From JAEWSN01 sp038249175 (GTDB lineage Bacteria; Bacillota; Clostridia; DSM-8532): a stretch of DNA of 12,151 nt. The stretch's first letter is position 1; the number at the start of each line of letters is the position of its first letter. The stretch is taken from NCBI GenBank assembly GCA_038249175.1, contig JBBRWP010000081.1, positions 1-12,151 on the forward strand. Direction: 5' to 3'. The position numbers and the translations under genes were made by a program. Below the pieces are notes generated by a model. The model was not told the origin of the DNA. It did not search any database and saw only the letters and a program-made list of their open reading frames with translations. Of this stretch, positions 1 to 6,257 are shown piece by piece.

Positions 1-80
1 CTTATAGCTTATTCCTTATAGCTTATTCCTTATAGCTTATTCCTTATAGCTTATTCCTTATAGCTTATTCCTTATAGCTT
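1..80. repeat. 14-bp tandem repeat, about 5.7 copies, open at left edge
   Basis: Five exact copies of the 14-bp unit CTTATAGCTTATTC occupy 1-70, and a sixth partial copy of 10 bp ends at 80. The array probably continues beyond the window. The last codons and the TAA stop of the neighbouring minus-strand gene lie inside the rightmost copies, so the array begins within the coding sequence and extends downstream of it. Perfect identity between copies suggests recent expansion by slippage. There are no spacers, so it is not a CRISPR array. Confidence 0.95.
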
Positions 81-982
81 TTCAATAAACCAACCATCGT
101 CCAATAATCATCCGGATGTAGACGGTCCGTTACCGTTAGGAAACGTATAAAACGCTTGAAACTTATCGCATTTATCTTTCTTTCTTTCAAATCAATCAGT
201 ATTTTATCAAAATAGTCCATTAGTTTTATATCGTCTATATCAAGGAGCAATCTGGGCGGGTCAAAATTCAATAATGTACTGGAAAATACCTCAATATTTG
301 ATGTGTGTTGTAGCACCATTTTTGCACTAAGACCAGATTTGGAAAGGTCCTTGCTGAAGGCTTTCAGGATTATGTTGTTCCGATCCAGAAAGCTTTTTTT
401 GTTTTGTTCGGGAGTCAAAGCAATATTTTGTGGTATCAGCGAAGTGATAATCCCTTCCCCTTCTTTCGCATTTCTGTAAGCCAAATTTAGATTACGACCG
501 TAACCGCTGCCAAAAAATGCATTCGACTGGAGCATCAATCCATCGTATATAATTTTATCCTTGAACGGCAACAGTACAGTTGTTACAAGAGCTGGAAGAG
601 GTGATATCAGTACATCTTCAATTGGGCTAACAATGCCATGAACACCGTATGCATGGGGAGGTTCTTTATCATCTATAAAAATTGTATGCTTCACCAGATA
701 TTTGTAGACAAAAAAGTCCCCCGCAATGCGATGCTTCCAACTTGCGGCGATGTCGAGATCTTCAACAGAGAGGTTTGCAGGGTTATCAGATATATAAGAC
801 GCAAGAAGGGAGGGATCCGACCATAATTTTTCACGTATAGGTGCAACTGTAGGGGCAAGAACCTCATTGTTCTCTACCTGCTCATTAAATACATCCGAAA
901 TGCTACATTTGCTATTCACATATAGCAATAATGGCCACCATATATTGTAAAATTGTTCAGCTTCTTGACTACTTAATTTCAT
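65..982 (-). CDS. Conserved-looking hypothetical protein, 305 aa
   Basis: Unrecognised soluble protein of 305 aa. The ATG at 982 is preceded by GAGGTGA six bases upstream, a good ribosome binding site. No signal peptide or membrane helix is visible. The N-terminus is rich in aromatic residues (FYNIWW at 11-16). A hydrophobic, ordered-looking core includes LPFKDKIIYDGL at about 138-149, followed by a glycine/asparagine-rich stretch (GSGYGRNLNLAYRNAK, 158-173). It faintly resembles Firmicute proteins that end in a SEC-C metal-binding tail, but this one has no Cys-rich C-terminus, so no function is assigned. The final residues and stop are encoded by a 14-bp tandem repeat, so the C-terminus may have been altered by the array. 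The gene stands alone on its strand. Confidence 0.8.
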   Translation of the reverse strand: MKLSSQEAEQFYNIWWPLLLYVNSKCSISDVFNEQVENNEVLAPTVAPIREKLWSDPSLLASYISDNPANLSVEDLDIAASWKHRIAGDFFVYKYLVKHTIFIDDKEPPHAYGVHGIVSPIEDVLISPLPALVTTVLLPFKDKIIYDGLMLQSNAFFGSGYGRNLNLAYRNAKEGEGIITSLIPQNIALTPEQNKKSFLDRNNIILKAFSKDLSKSGLSAKMVLQHTSNIEVFSSTLLNFDPPRLLLDIDDIKLMDYFDKILIDLKERKINAISFKRFIRFLTVTDRLHPDDYWTMVGLLKSYKE

Positions 983-1533
983 AATGCTTCACCTCGTTTT
1001 AGTTAAGAATATCACAAAAATAATTTTGATACTACTTTTTGAGTGCATAAAAAAGTGAACAATCAGTCGATCAGCCCCCCCATCACCAATCCCTTCTCTC
1101 TAAACCTTTTCTAAGCAAAGAAAAACAACCAACTGCTCCTCTCAAGACAAGCATAAACAATTATGTTACGTGAATGTCAATACTTATTTCTCCTACGTAA
1201 AACACCGTGTCATTTTGTATATGTTTAACTCCTGCCGGCTAACTATTTAGCGTTTCACCCGATAATAATGTAAACAAATGTGTTGTGTTCGGCCTGTCGA
1301 AAGTATAAGAAGCCTCATACTCATACTCATCATCACCAAAAAAATCCATCGCAGTTTGTCCAAAATCCTGATCAGAAATATTTCTCTCTGCACCAAAAAA
1401 GCTACAGCAATATTATCATATTTTGTGTTACACTAAAAATACATACAAAAGGTTTCCTGAACGAAATATACGGATGTAATTTTGGCCATATTGGGAATAA
1501 ACGAAACAGCGAAATACGAATGGAAGTGACGAA
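983..1533. other. Intergenic region without a convincing gene
   Basis: 551 bases separate two divergently transcribed genes. Both strands contain short open frames of low-complexity, His/Thr-rich or otherwise unlikely composition, with no ribosome binding sites. The only structure seen is the left copy of the dispersed 80-bp repeat. No clear promoter matching both boxes was found for either flanking gene. Confidence 0.6.
1342..1420. repeat. Dispersed 80-bp repeat, copy A
   Basis: This stretch is closely similar to 3634-3713 in the same orientation, with about ten substitutions and one single-base indel in an A-run. It starts with AAATCCATCGCAG and ends with GCTACAGCAATATTATCA. Similarity fades quickly on both sides, so the unit is roughly 80 bp. 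Read on the minus strand, one frame gives AERNISDQDFGQTAMDF here and AERSVSGQDFGQSAMDF in the other copy. The changes are mostly conservative, so the repeat may descend from coding sequence. No terminal inverted repeats were seen. Confidence 0.85.
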
Positions 1534-1797
1534 TTGCCAATTATTTCTTTTTTCTATGGTATAAAAATAATGATGTATTTTGACGAACACAGACCACCGC
1601 ATTTTCACGCAGAGTACAGTGGAAATAAAGCTGAAATATCTATCAAAGACGCAAAAGTTATAAAAGGTGCATTACCGAACAAGCAATTAAAGCTTGTGTT
1701 GGCATGGACAATTTTACATGAATCAGAATTATTGGCTAACTGGAAAGAAATTGACGGTGGAACCATGGTATTAAAGGAAATTGAACCACTAAACTAA
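1534..1797 (+). CDS. DUF4160 family protein
   Basis: An 87-aa DUF4160 protein. The family signature is clear: PIISFFYGIKIMMYFDEH at the N-terminus, then PPHFHAEYSG, a short acidic/basic strand-rich middle, and the LVLAWTILHESELLANW helix near the C-terminus. The start codon is TTG. It is supported by GGAAGTGA just upstream, by the absence of any in-frame ATG upstream, and by the family's usual start at M-P-x-I-S. The stop overlaps the ribosome binding site of the following DUF2442 gene, so the two form a cassette. The biochemical function is not established. The two domains often occur side by side and have a toxin-antitoxin-like layout, but that role is inference. The closely spaced His residues (HFH) could bind metal. 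Confidence 0.85.
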   Translation: MPIISFFYGIKIMMYFDEHRPPHFHAEYSGNKAEISIKDAKVIKGALPNKQLKLVLAWTILHESELLANWKEIDGGTMVLKEIEPLN

Positions 1798-1811
1798 GGG
1801 AGATGATGAAC

Positions 1812-2126
1812 ATGATGCAACCTGAAATTGTTCAGGTAATTCCAACAGAAAATTATACAGTCTACTTATACTACAGTGACGGGAATGTCAGAGAGTACAA
1901 TGCCAGGCCGCTGATTCAAAAAGGTGGTGTATTTGAGAAATTGAAACACTTGAATATGTTTATCAATACTTGTACCATTATGAATGGCACTTTGGCCTGG
2001 GACATAGGTGGTGATCATAACGAATGGAAATGCATTGATATTTGTCCTGATACATTGTATAAATGTCCGATAGTCAAAAATATCGATGAGATTGAAAAAC
2101 AATATTTTGCAGACGCTCATTTATAA
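1812..2126 (+). CDS. DUF2442 family protein
   Basis: A DUF2442 protein of about 104 aa. Typical features are EIVQVIPTENYTVYLYYSDG near the N-terminus, an RPLIQKGGVFEKL segment, the central LAWDIGGDHNEW motif, and CIDICPDTLYKC near the C-terminus. Five ATG codons lie between 1803 and 1817. The AAGGGAG site at 1796-1802 is too close to those at 1803 and 1806 and sits nine bases before the one at 1812, so that start is preferred. The gene follows the DUF4160 stop by only a few bases and is very likely co-translated. The family is small, cytoplasmic and of unknown role. The pairing suggests that the two proteins interact. A DNA-binding or antitoxin-like role is possible but not shown here. Confidence 0.85.
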   Translation: MMQPEIVQVIPTENYTVYLYYSDGNVREYNARPLIQKGGVFEKLKHLNMFINTCTIMNGTLAWDIGGDHNEWKCIDICPDTLYKCPIVKNIDEIEKQYFADAHL

Positions 2127-2355
2127 TTGATCTATGAAGGATTCTAGTGTAGCTTGCGTTAGAATCCCAACTCCTTATATTTTAGCGCAGACAGTGAAGT
2201 TGGACCCGCCACCTACGGTACGCTTTGAGGTGGGCGTCCTCTCGAACATCATGATAGAAAACCGCAAAAACAGTCTGGTTCTCTGCAAGACAAAGCGTTT
2301 AGCACAGACATCCCAGCATTTTTAGACGTTACAGTTGAAACTTGTCTATGCTAAT
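2127..2355. other. Spacer between convergent genes, no gene recognised
   Basis: The spacer lies between convergently oriented genes. A 62-codon open frame is present but looks random. An imperfect hairpin with arms near 2209-2217 (CCGCCACCT) and 2230-2238 (AGGTGGGCG) is the most visible structure. It has no following T-run, so it is not called a terminator. The words TTTAGCGCAGACA and TTTAGCACAGACA recur about 115 bases apart. Confidence 0.4.
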
Positions 2356-2724
2356 TTAGTGCAGAAACCAGGTTATAACGAGATAACCCAATATAAACCA
2401 GACCAAAACTATTGGGATAGCGTAATACCATCTCTTTGGCTTGCCATCTTTCCATAAATTATCAGATTCAATCCGACATTCTTCAAATACATCATTTGGT
2501 ATCAACTTAACCGTTAATGCCACGAGCATTGGTAGAATGATGATATCGTCAAGATATCCAAGAACAGGAATAAAATCGGGAATCAAATCAATTGGAGAAA
2601 GTGCATAACCTATGGTGAGCACTGCTATTATTTTCGCTAGTAGCGGTGTTTTTCTTTTCTTTATTGCAATAAAGACGGCAGGAATATCTGTTTTTAGCTT
2701 CTTTGCTCGTTCTTTAAGATTCAT
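2356..2724 (-). CDS. YkvA/DUF1232 family membrane protein
   Basis: A 122-aa DUF1232 protein, the family of B. subtilis YkvA. The diagnostic block is YALSPIDLIPDFIPVLGYLDD at about residues 40-60, followed directly by a hydrophobic segment (IIILPMLVALTVKLI). A further transmembrane helix lies at about 101-120 (AIPIVLVWFILGYLVITWF), so the protein is membrane bound. The N-terminus is strongly basic (KERAKKLK), which suggests a cytoplasmic start. The family has no firmly established function. A GGGAGAG site precedes the ATG at 2724. It lies 33 bases downstream of a truncated GH18 gene in the same orientation and may be read from that gene's promoter. A 30-codon frame overlaps its first codons. 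Confidence 0.88.
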   Translation of the reverse strand: MNLKERAKKLKTDIPAVFIAIKKRKTPLLAKIIAVLTIGYALSPIDLIPDFIPVLGYLDDIIILPMLVALTVKLIPNDVFEECRIESDNLWKDGKPKRWYYAIPIVLVWFILGYLVITWFLH

Positions 2725-2806
2725 AAGACTCTCCCATAATCAGCATATATAAGCCTACTACACAAAGCAATACACCAACATGTTTTTGAAATTTGTTTTT
2801 ATCCAT
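2714..2806 (-). CDS. Possible 30-aa single-helix membrane peptide
   Basis: A 30-codon frame starts at the ATG at 2806 inside the 3' end of the GH18 fragment and ends 11 bases inside the following DUF1232 gene, out of frame with both. The peptide starts MDKNKFQKH, then has a hydrophobic stretch VGVLLCVVGLYMLIM, then a short polar tail. That is the layout of a small membrane protein. AGGAG lies upstream but is only one base from the ATG, which is poor spacing. The peptide may be the surviving start or tail of a gene fused to the GH18 fragment by deletion. It is equally possible that it is chance coding. Confidence 0.22.
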   Translation of the reverse strand: MDKNKFQKHVGVLLCVVGLYMLIMGESYES

Positions 2807-3336
2807 TCTCCTGATAATTTGTCCATTTCCGTGCCGTCCACAAAATACTGGTCCGCACCTGCAGCAATCGTTAGAAGGTAACATTTCCCATCTTTCTCTC
2901 CCTGTTTATCAATTGCTTCCCGGATTTCCTGAAGAAGGTGCGTAAATATGAATTTGTCGTCCGGACTGGATTGGATATCTGCTTCGGAATAGCCGGGATA
3001 CTCCCAGTCAATGTCTATCCCATCAAATCCAAAAGTTTTTAGCGCATCAACTGCAGTCTCCGCGAACTTTCTACGCCCCTGCAATGTGCTGGCCGCTTCG
3101 GAAAAGCCATCGACTCCCCAACCGCCGACAGACAACAGTATTTTGATGTTAGGATTGTATGCTTTTATGGTTTTTAGACAAGCCAGGTTTTTCAAATGCG
3201 ACACAGAAACTGCATCCGCAGCAACAAGACCAAAAGCAACATTGATATGCGTGAGCTTTTCTGCATCCTCTTTTGTTACAAAGGGAAGGCTGCTATCCTC
3301 CACATAAGCGGTAAGCATCGTTTTTTTCTCTGCCAT
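2758..3336 (-). pseudogene. Truncated GH18 chitinase-like glycosidase
   Basis: The N-terminal half of a glycoside hydrolase family 18 protein. Visible family marks are INVAFGLV (beta strand 2), the KILLSVGGWG motif at about 65-74, and the catalytic signature FDGIDIDWEYPG with the proton donor Glu112. GH18 domains normally need over 300 residues for the full barrel. Here the frame stops after 192, and homology appears to end near GEWI at about 176-179, before the usual Met-x-Tyr-Asp strand and later substrate-binding Trp. The start is sound: AGGAGG sits eight bases before the ATG at 3336. No signal peptide is present, so the ancestor may have been cytoplasmic or spore-associated. The sequence is uninterrupted, so the truncation looks like a deletion of the 3' part and probably leaves an inactive protein. 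Confidence 0.75.
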
Positions 3337-3366
3337 TTTGAGCGCCTCCTATCGATTTCCAATTTC

Positions 3367-3496
3367 GATTTATACCACATGCGTCTTCTTCGAGTTTGCA
3401 CAAAACTTGCTGAAAATACGATGTATTTTCAGATTTACACCTCATGCGTCATCGTTGAGTTCGCACAAAACTTGCTAAAAATACGATGTATTTTCA
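3367..3496. repeat. Two tandem 65-bp repeats, each containing a palindrome
   Basis: Positions 3367-3431 and 3432-3496 are direct repeats of equal length with about seven differences. A third, decayed start follows from 3497 (GATTTATAAACATGC). Each unit ends with an inverted repeat: TGAAAATAC-GAT-GTATTTTCA in the first copy, with one mismatch in the second. The block lies upstream of the truncated GH18 gene. The layout resembles REP/BIME-type intergenic repeats, but the sequence is not a family I recognise. A small GCCT...AGGC hairpin follows at 3511-3529. Confidence 0.85.
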
Positions 3497-3633
3497 GATT
3501 TATAAACATGCCTTTCGCTTCGCTCAGGCACAAAAAGGTTATTCCCAATTCTTTCATCCTGTCATTTGCATTCATCATTTCTTTCATCATTTCTAAATTG
3601 AGATTTATTTCATGGTAATTTATTTTTGATTAG

Positions 3634-3713
3634 AAATCCATCGCAGATTGTCCGAAATCCTGACCAGAAACACTTCTCTCCGCGCAAAAAAACGCTACAG
3701 CAATATTATCACA
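3634..3713. repeat. Dispersed 80-bp repeat, copy B
   Basis: Second copy of the repeat also found at 1342-1420, in the same orientation. The strongest shared words are AAATCCATCGCAG at the left and GCTACAGCAATATTATCA at the right. One extra base lies in the central A-run. It sits in a gene-free spacer between the 65-bp repeats and a terminator-like hairpin. Confidence 0.85.
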
Positions 3714-3820
3714 TATTGATATTTTTATTTATGAAAATAATGGTTGCTAAATCAATATTCCTAATTGACAAAATATTTCCACTCTTCATTATGTTATCAA
3801 TATTCTGCCTCGTTGTATTA

Positions 3821-3845
3821 AAGCAACCTTTTTCGGTTGCTTTTT
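3821..3845 (+). terminator. Terminator-like hairpin with no obvious upstream gene
   Basis: A perfect 8-bp stem (AAGCAACC / GGTTGCTT, loop TTTTTC) runs into a T5 stretch on the plus strand. No plus-strand gene precedes it. A TTGACA at 3765-3770 with a weak TATGTT box 19 bases later could make a very short transcript, but this is speculative. On the minus strand the hairpin could act as a second stop behind the tmRNA terminator. Confidence 0.6.
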
Positions 3846-3941
3846 AAATTGCAATCCAAATAGGTTGCGTTTAAAATGAACTGTAAAAAATGTTCACTGC
3901 TACTAACTGGCATATTGTGTTACTAAATAATAATTCGGTGC

Positions 3942-3982
3942 AAAAAAACACCTACTGATAAAAATTTTTTATCAGTAGGTGT
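3942..3982 (-). terminator. Rho-independent terminator of ssrA
   Basis: A long, almost perfect hairpin (ACACCTACTGATAAAA with its complement) begins ten bases after the tmRNA 3' end. On the minus strand it is followed by seven Ts. Position and strand make it the ssrA terminator. Confidence 0.9.
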
Positions 3983-3991
3983 TACTCCATT

Positions 3992-4351
3992 TGGTGGAGA
4001 TGGCGGGAATTGAACCCGCGTCCGAAACTGTATTCACAAGGGCAATCTCCGGGTGCAGCTCTTGGTTCTAAATTTCCCTATTTACCACGCCCAAGAGCAA
4101 GAGTGGTCTTTCGGTAGCTTCATTTGTCATGTAGGGAGCAAAGCTTATCCCTATCACGTTCACCACTTTCGACGCCTCATCCCGGACCGTGGTCCTCCCA
4201 GGTGAGACGGCAGCCTAGACTAGGCGGCTAACGCGTAAGCGTTATTATTATTGTTTGCAATTATATTTTTTCTCGCTTTTTAACGTGGCCAACGAGAATC
4301 CACGACCCGCTTCCCCGGCTTCAACTATCCCGTCGAAACCATTACACCCCC
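3992..4351 (-). ncRNA. ssrA: tmRNA (transfer-messenger RNA)
   Basis: Transfer-messenger RNA of 360 nt, which rescues ribosomes stalled on broken mRNA together with SmpB. The 5' end at 4351 is GGGGGTGTAATGGTTTCGAC. The 3' end at 3992 is the T-arm sequence GGGTTCAATTCCCGCC followed by CATCTCCACCA, with CCA encoded. The two ends pair over seven base pairs, including two G-U wobbles. The internal tag frame is at 4220-4258. It lies 192 bases downstream of smpB on the same strand and has its own terminator. A dedicated promoter is not obvious: AATAAT lies six bases before the 5' end, but no well-spaced -35 box was found. Confidence 0.97.
4220..4258 (-). other. tmRNA tag reading frame, proteolysis tag ANNNNNAYALAA
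   Basis: From the GCA resume codon (complement of 4256-4258) the frame reads Ala, five Asn (AAC AAT AAT AAT AAC), Ala-Tyr-Ala-Leu-Ala-Ala and then TAG. The C-terminal ALAA and the GCA-AAC start match the usual tag layout. The run of five Asn replaces the mixed Asn/Asp/Glu segment found in E. coli (ANDENYALAA), and the tag is two codons longer. The ALAA end should still be a ClpXP degron. Confidence 0.9.
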
Positions 4352-4543
4352 ATGTGATTATTTTTTGGTCTTCCAAGTTTTCTTGCAAAGCAGCAAGCAT
4401 TCGGTTTTTGAGATTCCCCTTAACGGTGAACCGCCGCTGACAGAACAATATTTGCTGTACAATCCGTGATGAAAGATCCTATAACAAGCCTTTCGGCATA
4501 TTACCAATGCACTTAAGTGCCATTGACCAAAACTGAATATTCC
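4352..4543. other. Spacer between smpB and ssrA
   Basis: The spacer contains a near-perfect palindrome around GCACTTAAGTGC (4505-4525) just downstream of smpB and a small GCC-GAAA-GGC hairpin on the minus strand near 4483-4492. Neither is followed by a T-run, so smpB transcription may continue into ssrA. Open frames here overlap the tmRNA and are not considered genes. Confidence 0.5.
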
Positions 4544-5014
4544 CTAGCGATTAAAATCTTTCATTTTTCTATCTATGTCCCGCTTAGCGTCTTTTTCTGC
4601 CATATCATCACGCTTGTCATGTAGCAGCTTGCCCCGTGCCACAGCCAGTTCAACCTTTACCATACCATGTTTGAAATACATGGCTAATGGCACAAGCGTC
4701 AGGCCTTTTTTCTGTGTCTGCACGCCAAGTTTCACAATTTCACTCTTATGCAGCAACAGCTTGCGTATACGCAAAGGATCGTGATTAAAGCGGTTCCCCA
4801 TTTCATAGGGACTGATATGCAGACCAGTAATGAAAACTTCACCATTCCTGACCTGGGCGTAGGCATCTTGCATATTGGCACGCCCCAGACGCAACGATTT
4901 CACTTCTGTTCCTTGTAAGGAAATACCCGCTTCCACCGTCTCTTCTATGAAATATTCATGCCGTGCTTTTCTGTTTTGTACAATCGCTTTTTTTGGACTT
5001 TCGTCTTTCGGCAT
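4544..5014 (-). CDS. smpB: SsrA-binding protein SmpB
   Basis: SmpB, 156 aa, binds the tRNA-like part of tmRNA and delivers it to stalled ribosomes. Family landmarks are RKARHEYFIEETVEAGISLQGTEVKSLR near the N-terminus, NMQDAYAQVRNGEVFI, HISPYEMGNRFNHDPLR, KLLLHKSEI, then KGLTLVPLAMYFKHGMVKVELAVARGKLLHDKR, and a basic C-terminal tail (KRDIDRKMKDF) that enters the mRNA channel. The start at 5014 is chosen because AAGGAG lies five bases before it. A further in-frame ATG at 5041 would add nine residues and lacks such a site. The gene precedes ssrA on the same strand, so protein and RNA partners are adjacent. The rnr gene often found upstream is absent here. Confidence 0.97.
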   Translation of the reverse strand: MPKDESPKKAIVQNRKARHEYFIEETVEAGISLQGTEVKSLRLGRANMQDAYAQVRNGEVFITGLHISPYEMGNRFNHDPLRIRKLLLHKSEIVKLGVQTQKKGLTLVPLAMYFKHGMVKVELAVARGKLLHDKRDDMAEKDAKRDIDRKMKDFNR

Positions 5015-5321
5015 GAAAACTCCTTCCCAAAAGGCTTTCAAAGGCTTGCTCTTGCCCTATCTATATTATTCAGTCCGTTCACAGCGGATATTCTGTACTT
5101 TACAGGCATTTCATCAATTATTGATGATGATTGTCTCAGAGGAATAACTGTTACGGACGTATTCACTATCATAACACCGTCCGGTCAGCAGTACAAGAAT
5201 AACAACGTGACAGTTTGTTAACGAAATAGTTTCAACAATCGAAAAACCTATATGGTGCGGATATTTCAACTGTCACAAACATCTCAGTAGTAAATGCTTA
5301 GTCAAAACGTTTTGCCATATT
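5015..5321. other. Intergenic region, no gene seen
   Basis: The spacer between the toxin gene end and smpB shows no plausible coding frame and no remnant of rnr. A 9-bp inverted repeat, GTGACAGTT at 5207-5215 and AACTGTCAC at 5268-5276, encloses about 50 bases. It is too small to call an element. A minus-strand TATAGAT near 5060 could be the -10 box of smpB, but no good -35 box accompanies it. Confidence 0.5.
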
Positions 5322-5660
5322 CTAATCAAATTCATATTTTGTGCGTTTTTTCAATTCTTTATACATATCACGGCCACCATAAATTACACGAATGATAGTA
5401 ACAGTCTTTTTTTGCTCATTTGGAATATAAAACACACAAAAACTACCAACCAGCAGCTGTCTGAGACCACGGCTACGCCATGGTTCCCTATCATATAGCT
5501 TAAAACGTTCTGGCATATGATTCAGTTTTGTAATTTTTTCCTCCAGTTGATCTAACATATCAGCAGCAGTTTGCACAGTTCGCAACTCACAAGCGATGTA
5601 TTCAAAAATATTATGCAAATTCGCATCAGCTTGTTCTGAAAGAACAACCTCATAAATCAT
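5322..5660 (-). CDS. RelE/ParE family toxin
   Basis: A 112-aa toxin of the RelE/ParE superfamily. It has the usual compact fold: a short N-terminal strand (YEVVLSEQA), a helical pair (DANLHNIFEYIACEL and AADMLDQLEEKITKL), then strands carrying conserved positions, including RSRGLRQLLVGSFCVFYIP at about 62-80 and VTIIRVIYGGRDM at 87-99. Arg65, Arg67 and Arg97 sit at the usual conserved places. The family includes ribosome-dependent mRNA interferases (RelE) and gyrase inhibitors (ParE). The YGGRD ending and arrangement do not decide between them. The start codon overlaps the antitoxin stop by four bases (ATGA), which indicates translational coupling. A Lys-rich tail (KELKKRTKYEFD) is somewhat longer than usual. 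Confidence 0.9.
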   Translation of the reverse strand: MIYEVVLSEQADANLHNIFEYIACELRTVQTAADMLDQLEEKITKLNHMPERFKLYDREPWRSRGLRQLLVGSFCVFYIPNEQKKTVTIIRVIYGGRDMYKELKKRTKYEFD

Positions 5661-5962
5661 ACATCATAATCCTTGCGGATATCAGCAAAAGCCATACTTG
5701 CTAATTTTACACGTCCTTCAAGCATATCCGAGAATCCTTTCTCAAATTCTTCATCCAACTGTTCCTCTGTTAAAGACCTCATCGAAGGAGGTTTTGCAAC
5801 TGGAACCTTCAAATCAAAAGGAATACCTCTCTGAAGGATTATCTGTTTATAAAACATATTAATAGCATTTGAAACAGGAATACCAAGTGTATCAAGAATA
5901 ATTTCTGCATTTTTTTTTACTTCTGGTTCAATTCGTGCATATAGATTCGCTGTTTTTGCCAT
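5657..5962 (-). CDS. RelB/DinJ family antitoxin
   Basis: A 101-aa antitoxin of the RelB/DinJ family. Residues 1-50 form the ribbon-helix-helix region (ANLYARIEPEVKKNAEIILD, then GIPVSNAINMFYKQIILQRG, then IPFDLKVP), which dimerises and binds the operator. The acidic C-terminal part (EEQLDEEFEKGFSDMLEG) is expected to wrap the toxin. The start at 5962 is preferred because the family begins at this Met and AAAGGTG lies ten bases upstream. The frame stays open to 6019, but that extension is not typical. It is the first gene of the two-gene cassette and presumably represses its own promoter. The C-terminus is slightly longer than in DinJ. Confidence 0.92.
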   Translation of the reverse strand: MAKTANLYARIEPEVKKNAEIILDTLGIPVSNAINMFYKQIILQRGIPFDLKVPVAKPPSMRSLTEEQLDEEFEKGFSDMLEGRVKLASMAFADIRKDYDV

Positions 5963-6025
5963 AATTATATTACACCTTTCAAAATATGCATCTCCTAACT
6001 TAGTAGAGAAAATGAGCATATTTCA

Positions 6026-6054
6026 ATTATAATTATACTCGTTTGTCCGCACAA
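6026..6054 (-). promoter_or_regulatory. Probable promoter of the toxin-antitoxin operon
   Basis: On the minus strand TTGTGC (6049-6054) is followed after 17 bases by a perfect TATAAT (6026-6031). A second TATAAT abuts it at 6032-6037. The -10 box lies about 65 bases before the antitoxin start. The -35 box matches only half of the consensus, as is common for repressible promoters. Confidence 0.5.
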
Positions 6055-6069
6055 TGGAAAGACATATGT

Positions 6070-6210
6070 GATTCTGCTTCAAAAACCGTTTATGGTAAAC
6101 ATAATTAGAATAAAATTAGGTGAAAAGAACCTATTTCAGGCATAAAATTCGGGATGTGCGCTGATTTTATGCCTGAAATAGGATTGTTTTCGGGTTTTTG
6201 AAGTAGAATC
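6070..6210. repeat. Nested-palindrome structured element, copy 1
   Basis: A 141-bp element in which two palindromes are nested. The outer arms are GATTCTGCTTCAAAAACC (6070-6087) and its near-complement ending at 6210, with 17 pairs and one G-T wobble. The inner arms are CCTATTTCAGGCATAAAAT (6130-6148) and a perfect complement at 6164-6182. The inner loop contains GATGTGCG, closed by a short TCGG/CTGA stem that includes a G-T wobble. GTGAAAA.AACC before the inner stem and GGATTGTTTT after it extend the pairing. It matches 11696-11835 in layout, loop and orientation. It lies between the toxin-antitoxin promoter and the end of the next gene. It could be a mobile hairpin or a structured RNA; the family is not recognised. 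Confidence 0.9.
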
Positions 6211-6257
6211 ATATGTGGTAAAAAGAATTGTAACCTATGTTTTGCTGCGAAGAATCT

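Noticed and set aside
1..80. Short regular repeats as a possible CRISPR array
   Set aside because: Units of 14 bp abut directly without spacers.
1280..1564. 94-codon plus-strand frame containing a His/Thr-rich stretch
   Set aside because: It overlaps the start of the DUF4160 gene, runs through the dispersed repeat and shows no ribosome binding site or protein-like composition.
2134..2325. 62-codon frame after the DUF2442 gene
   Set aside because: No ribosome binding site, no recognisable motif and chance-level length.
3765..3845. Possible small RNA from TTGACA to the plus-strand hairpin
   Set aside because: The -10 box is weak and the spacing of 19 bases is poor, so there is no solid support for transcription.
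4248..4448. 66-codon minus-strand frame
   Set aside because: Most of it lies within tmRNA, whose structure explains the sequence.
5207..5276. 9-bp inverted repeat enclosing about 50 bases
   Set aside because: Short enough to arise by chance, with no target duplication or second copy seen.
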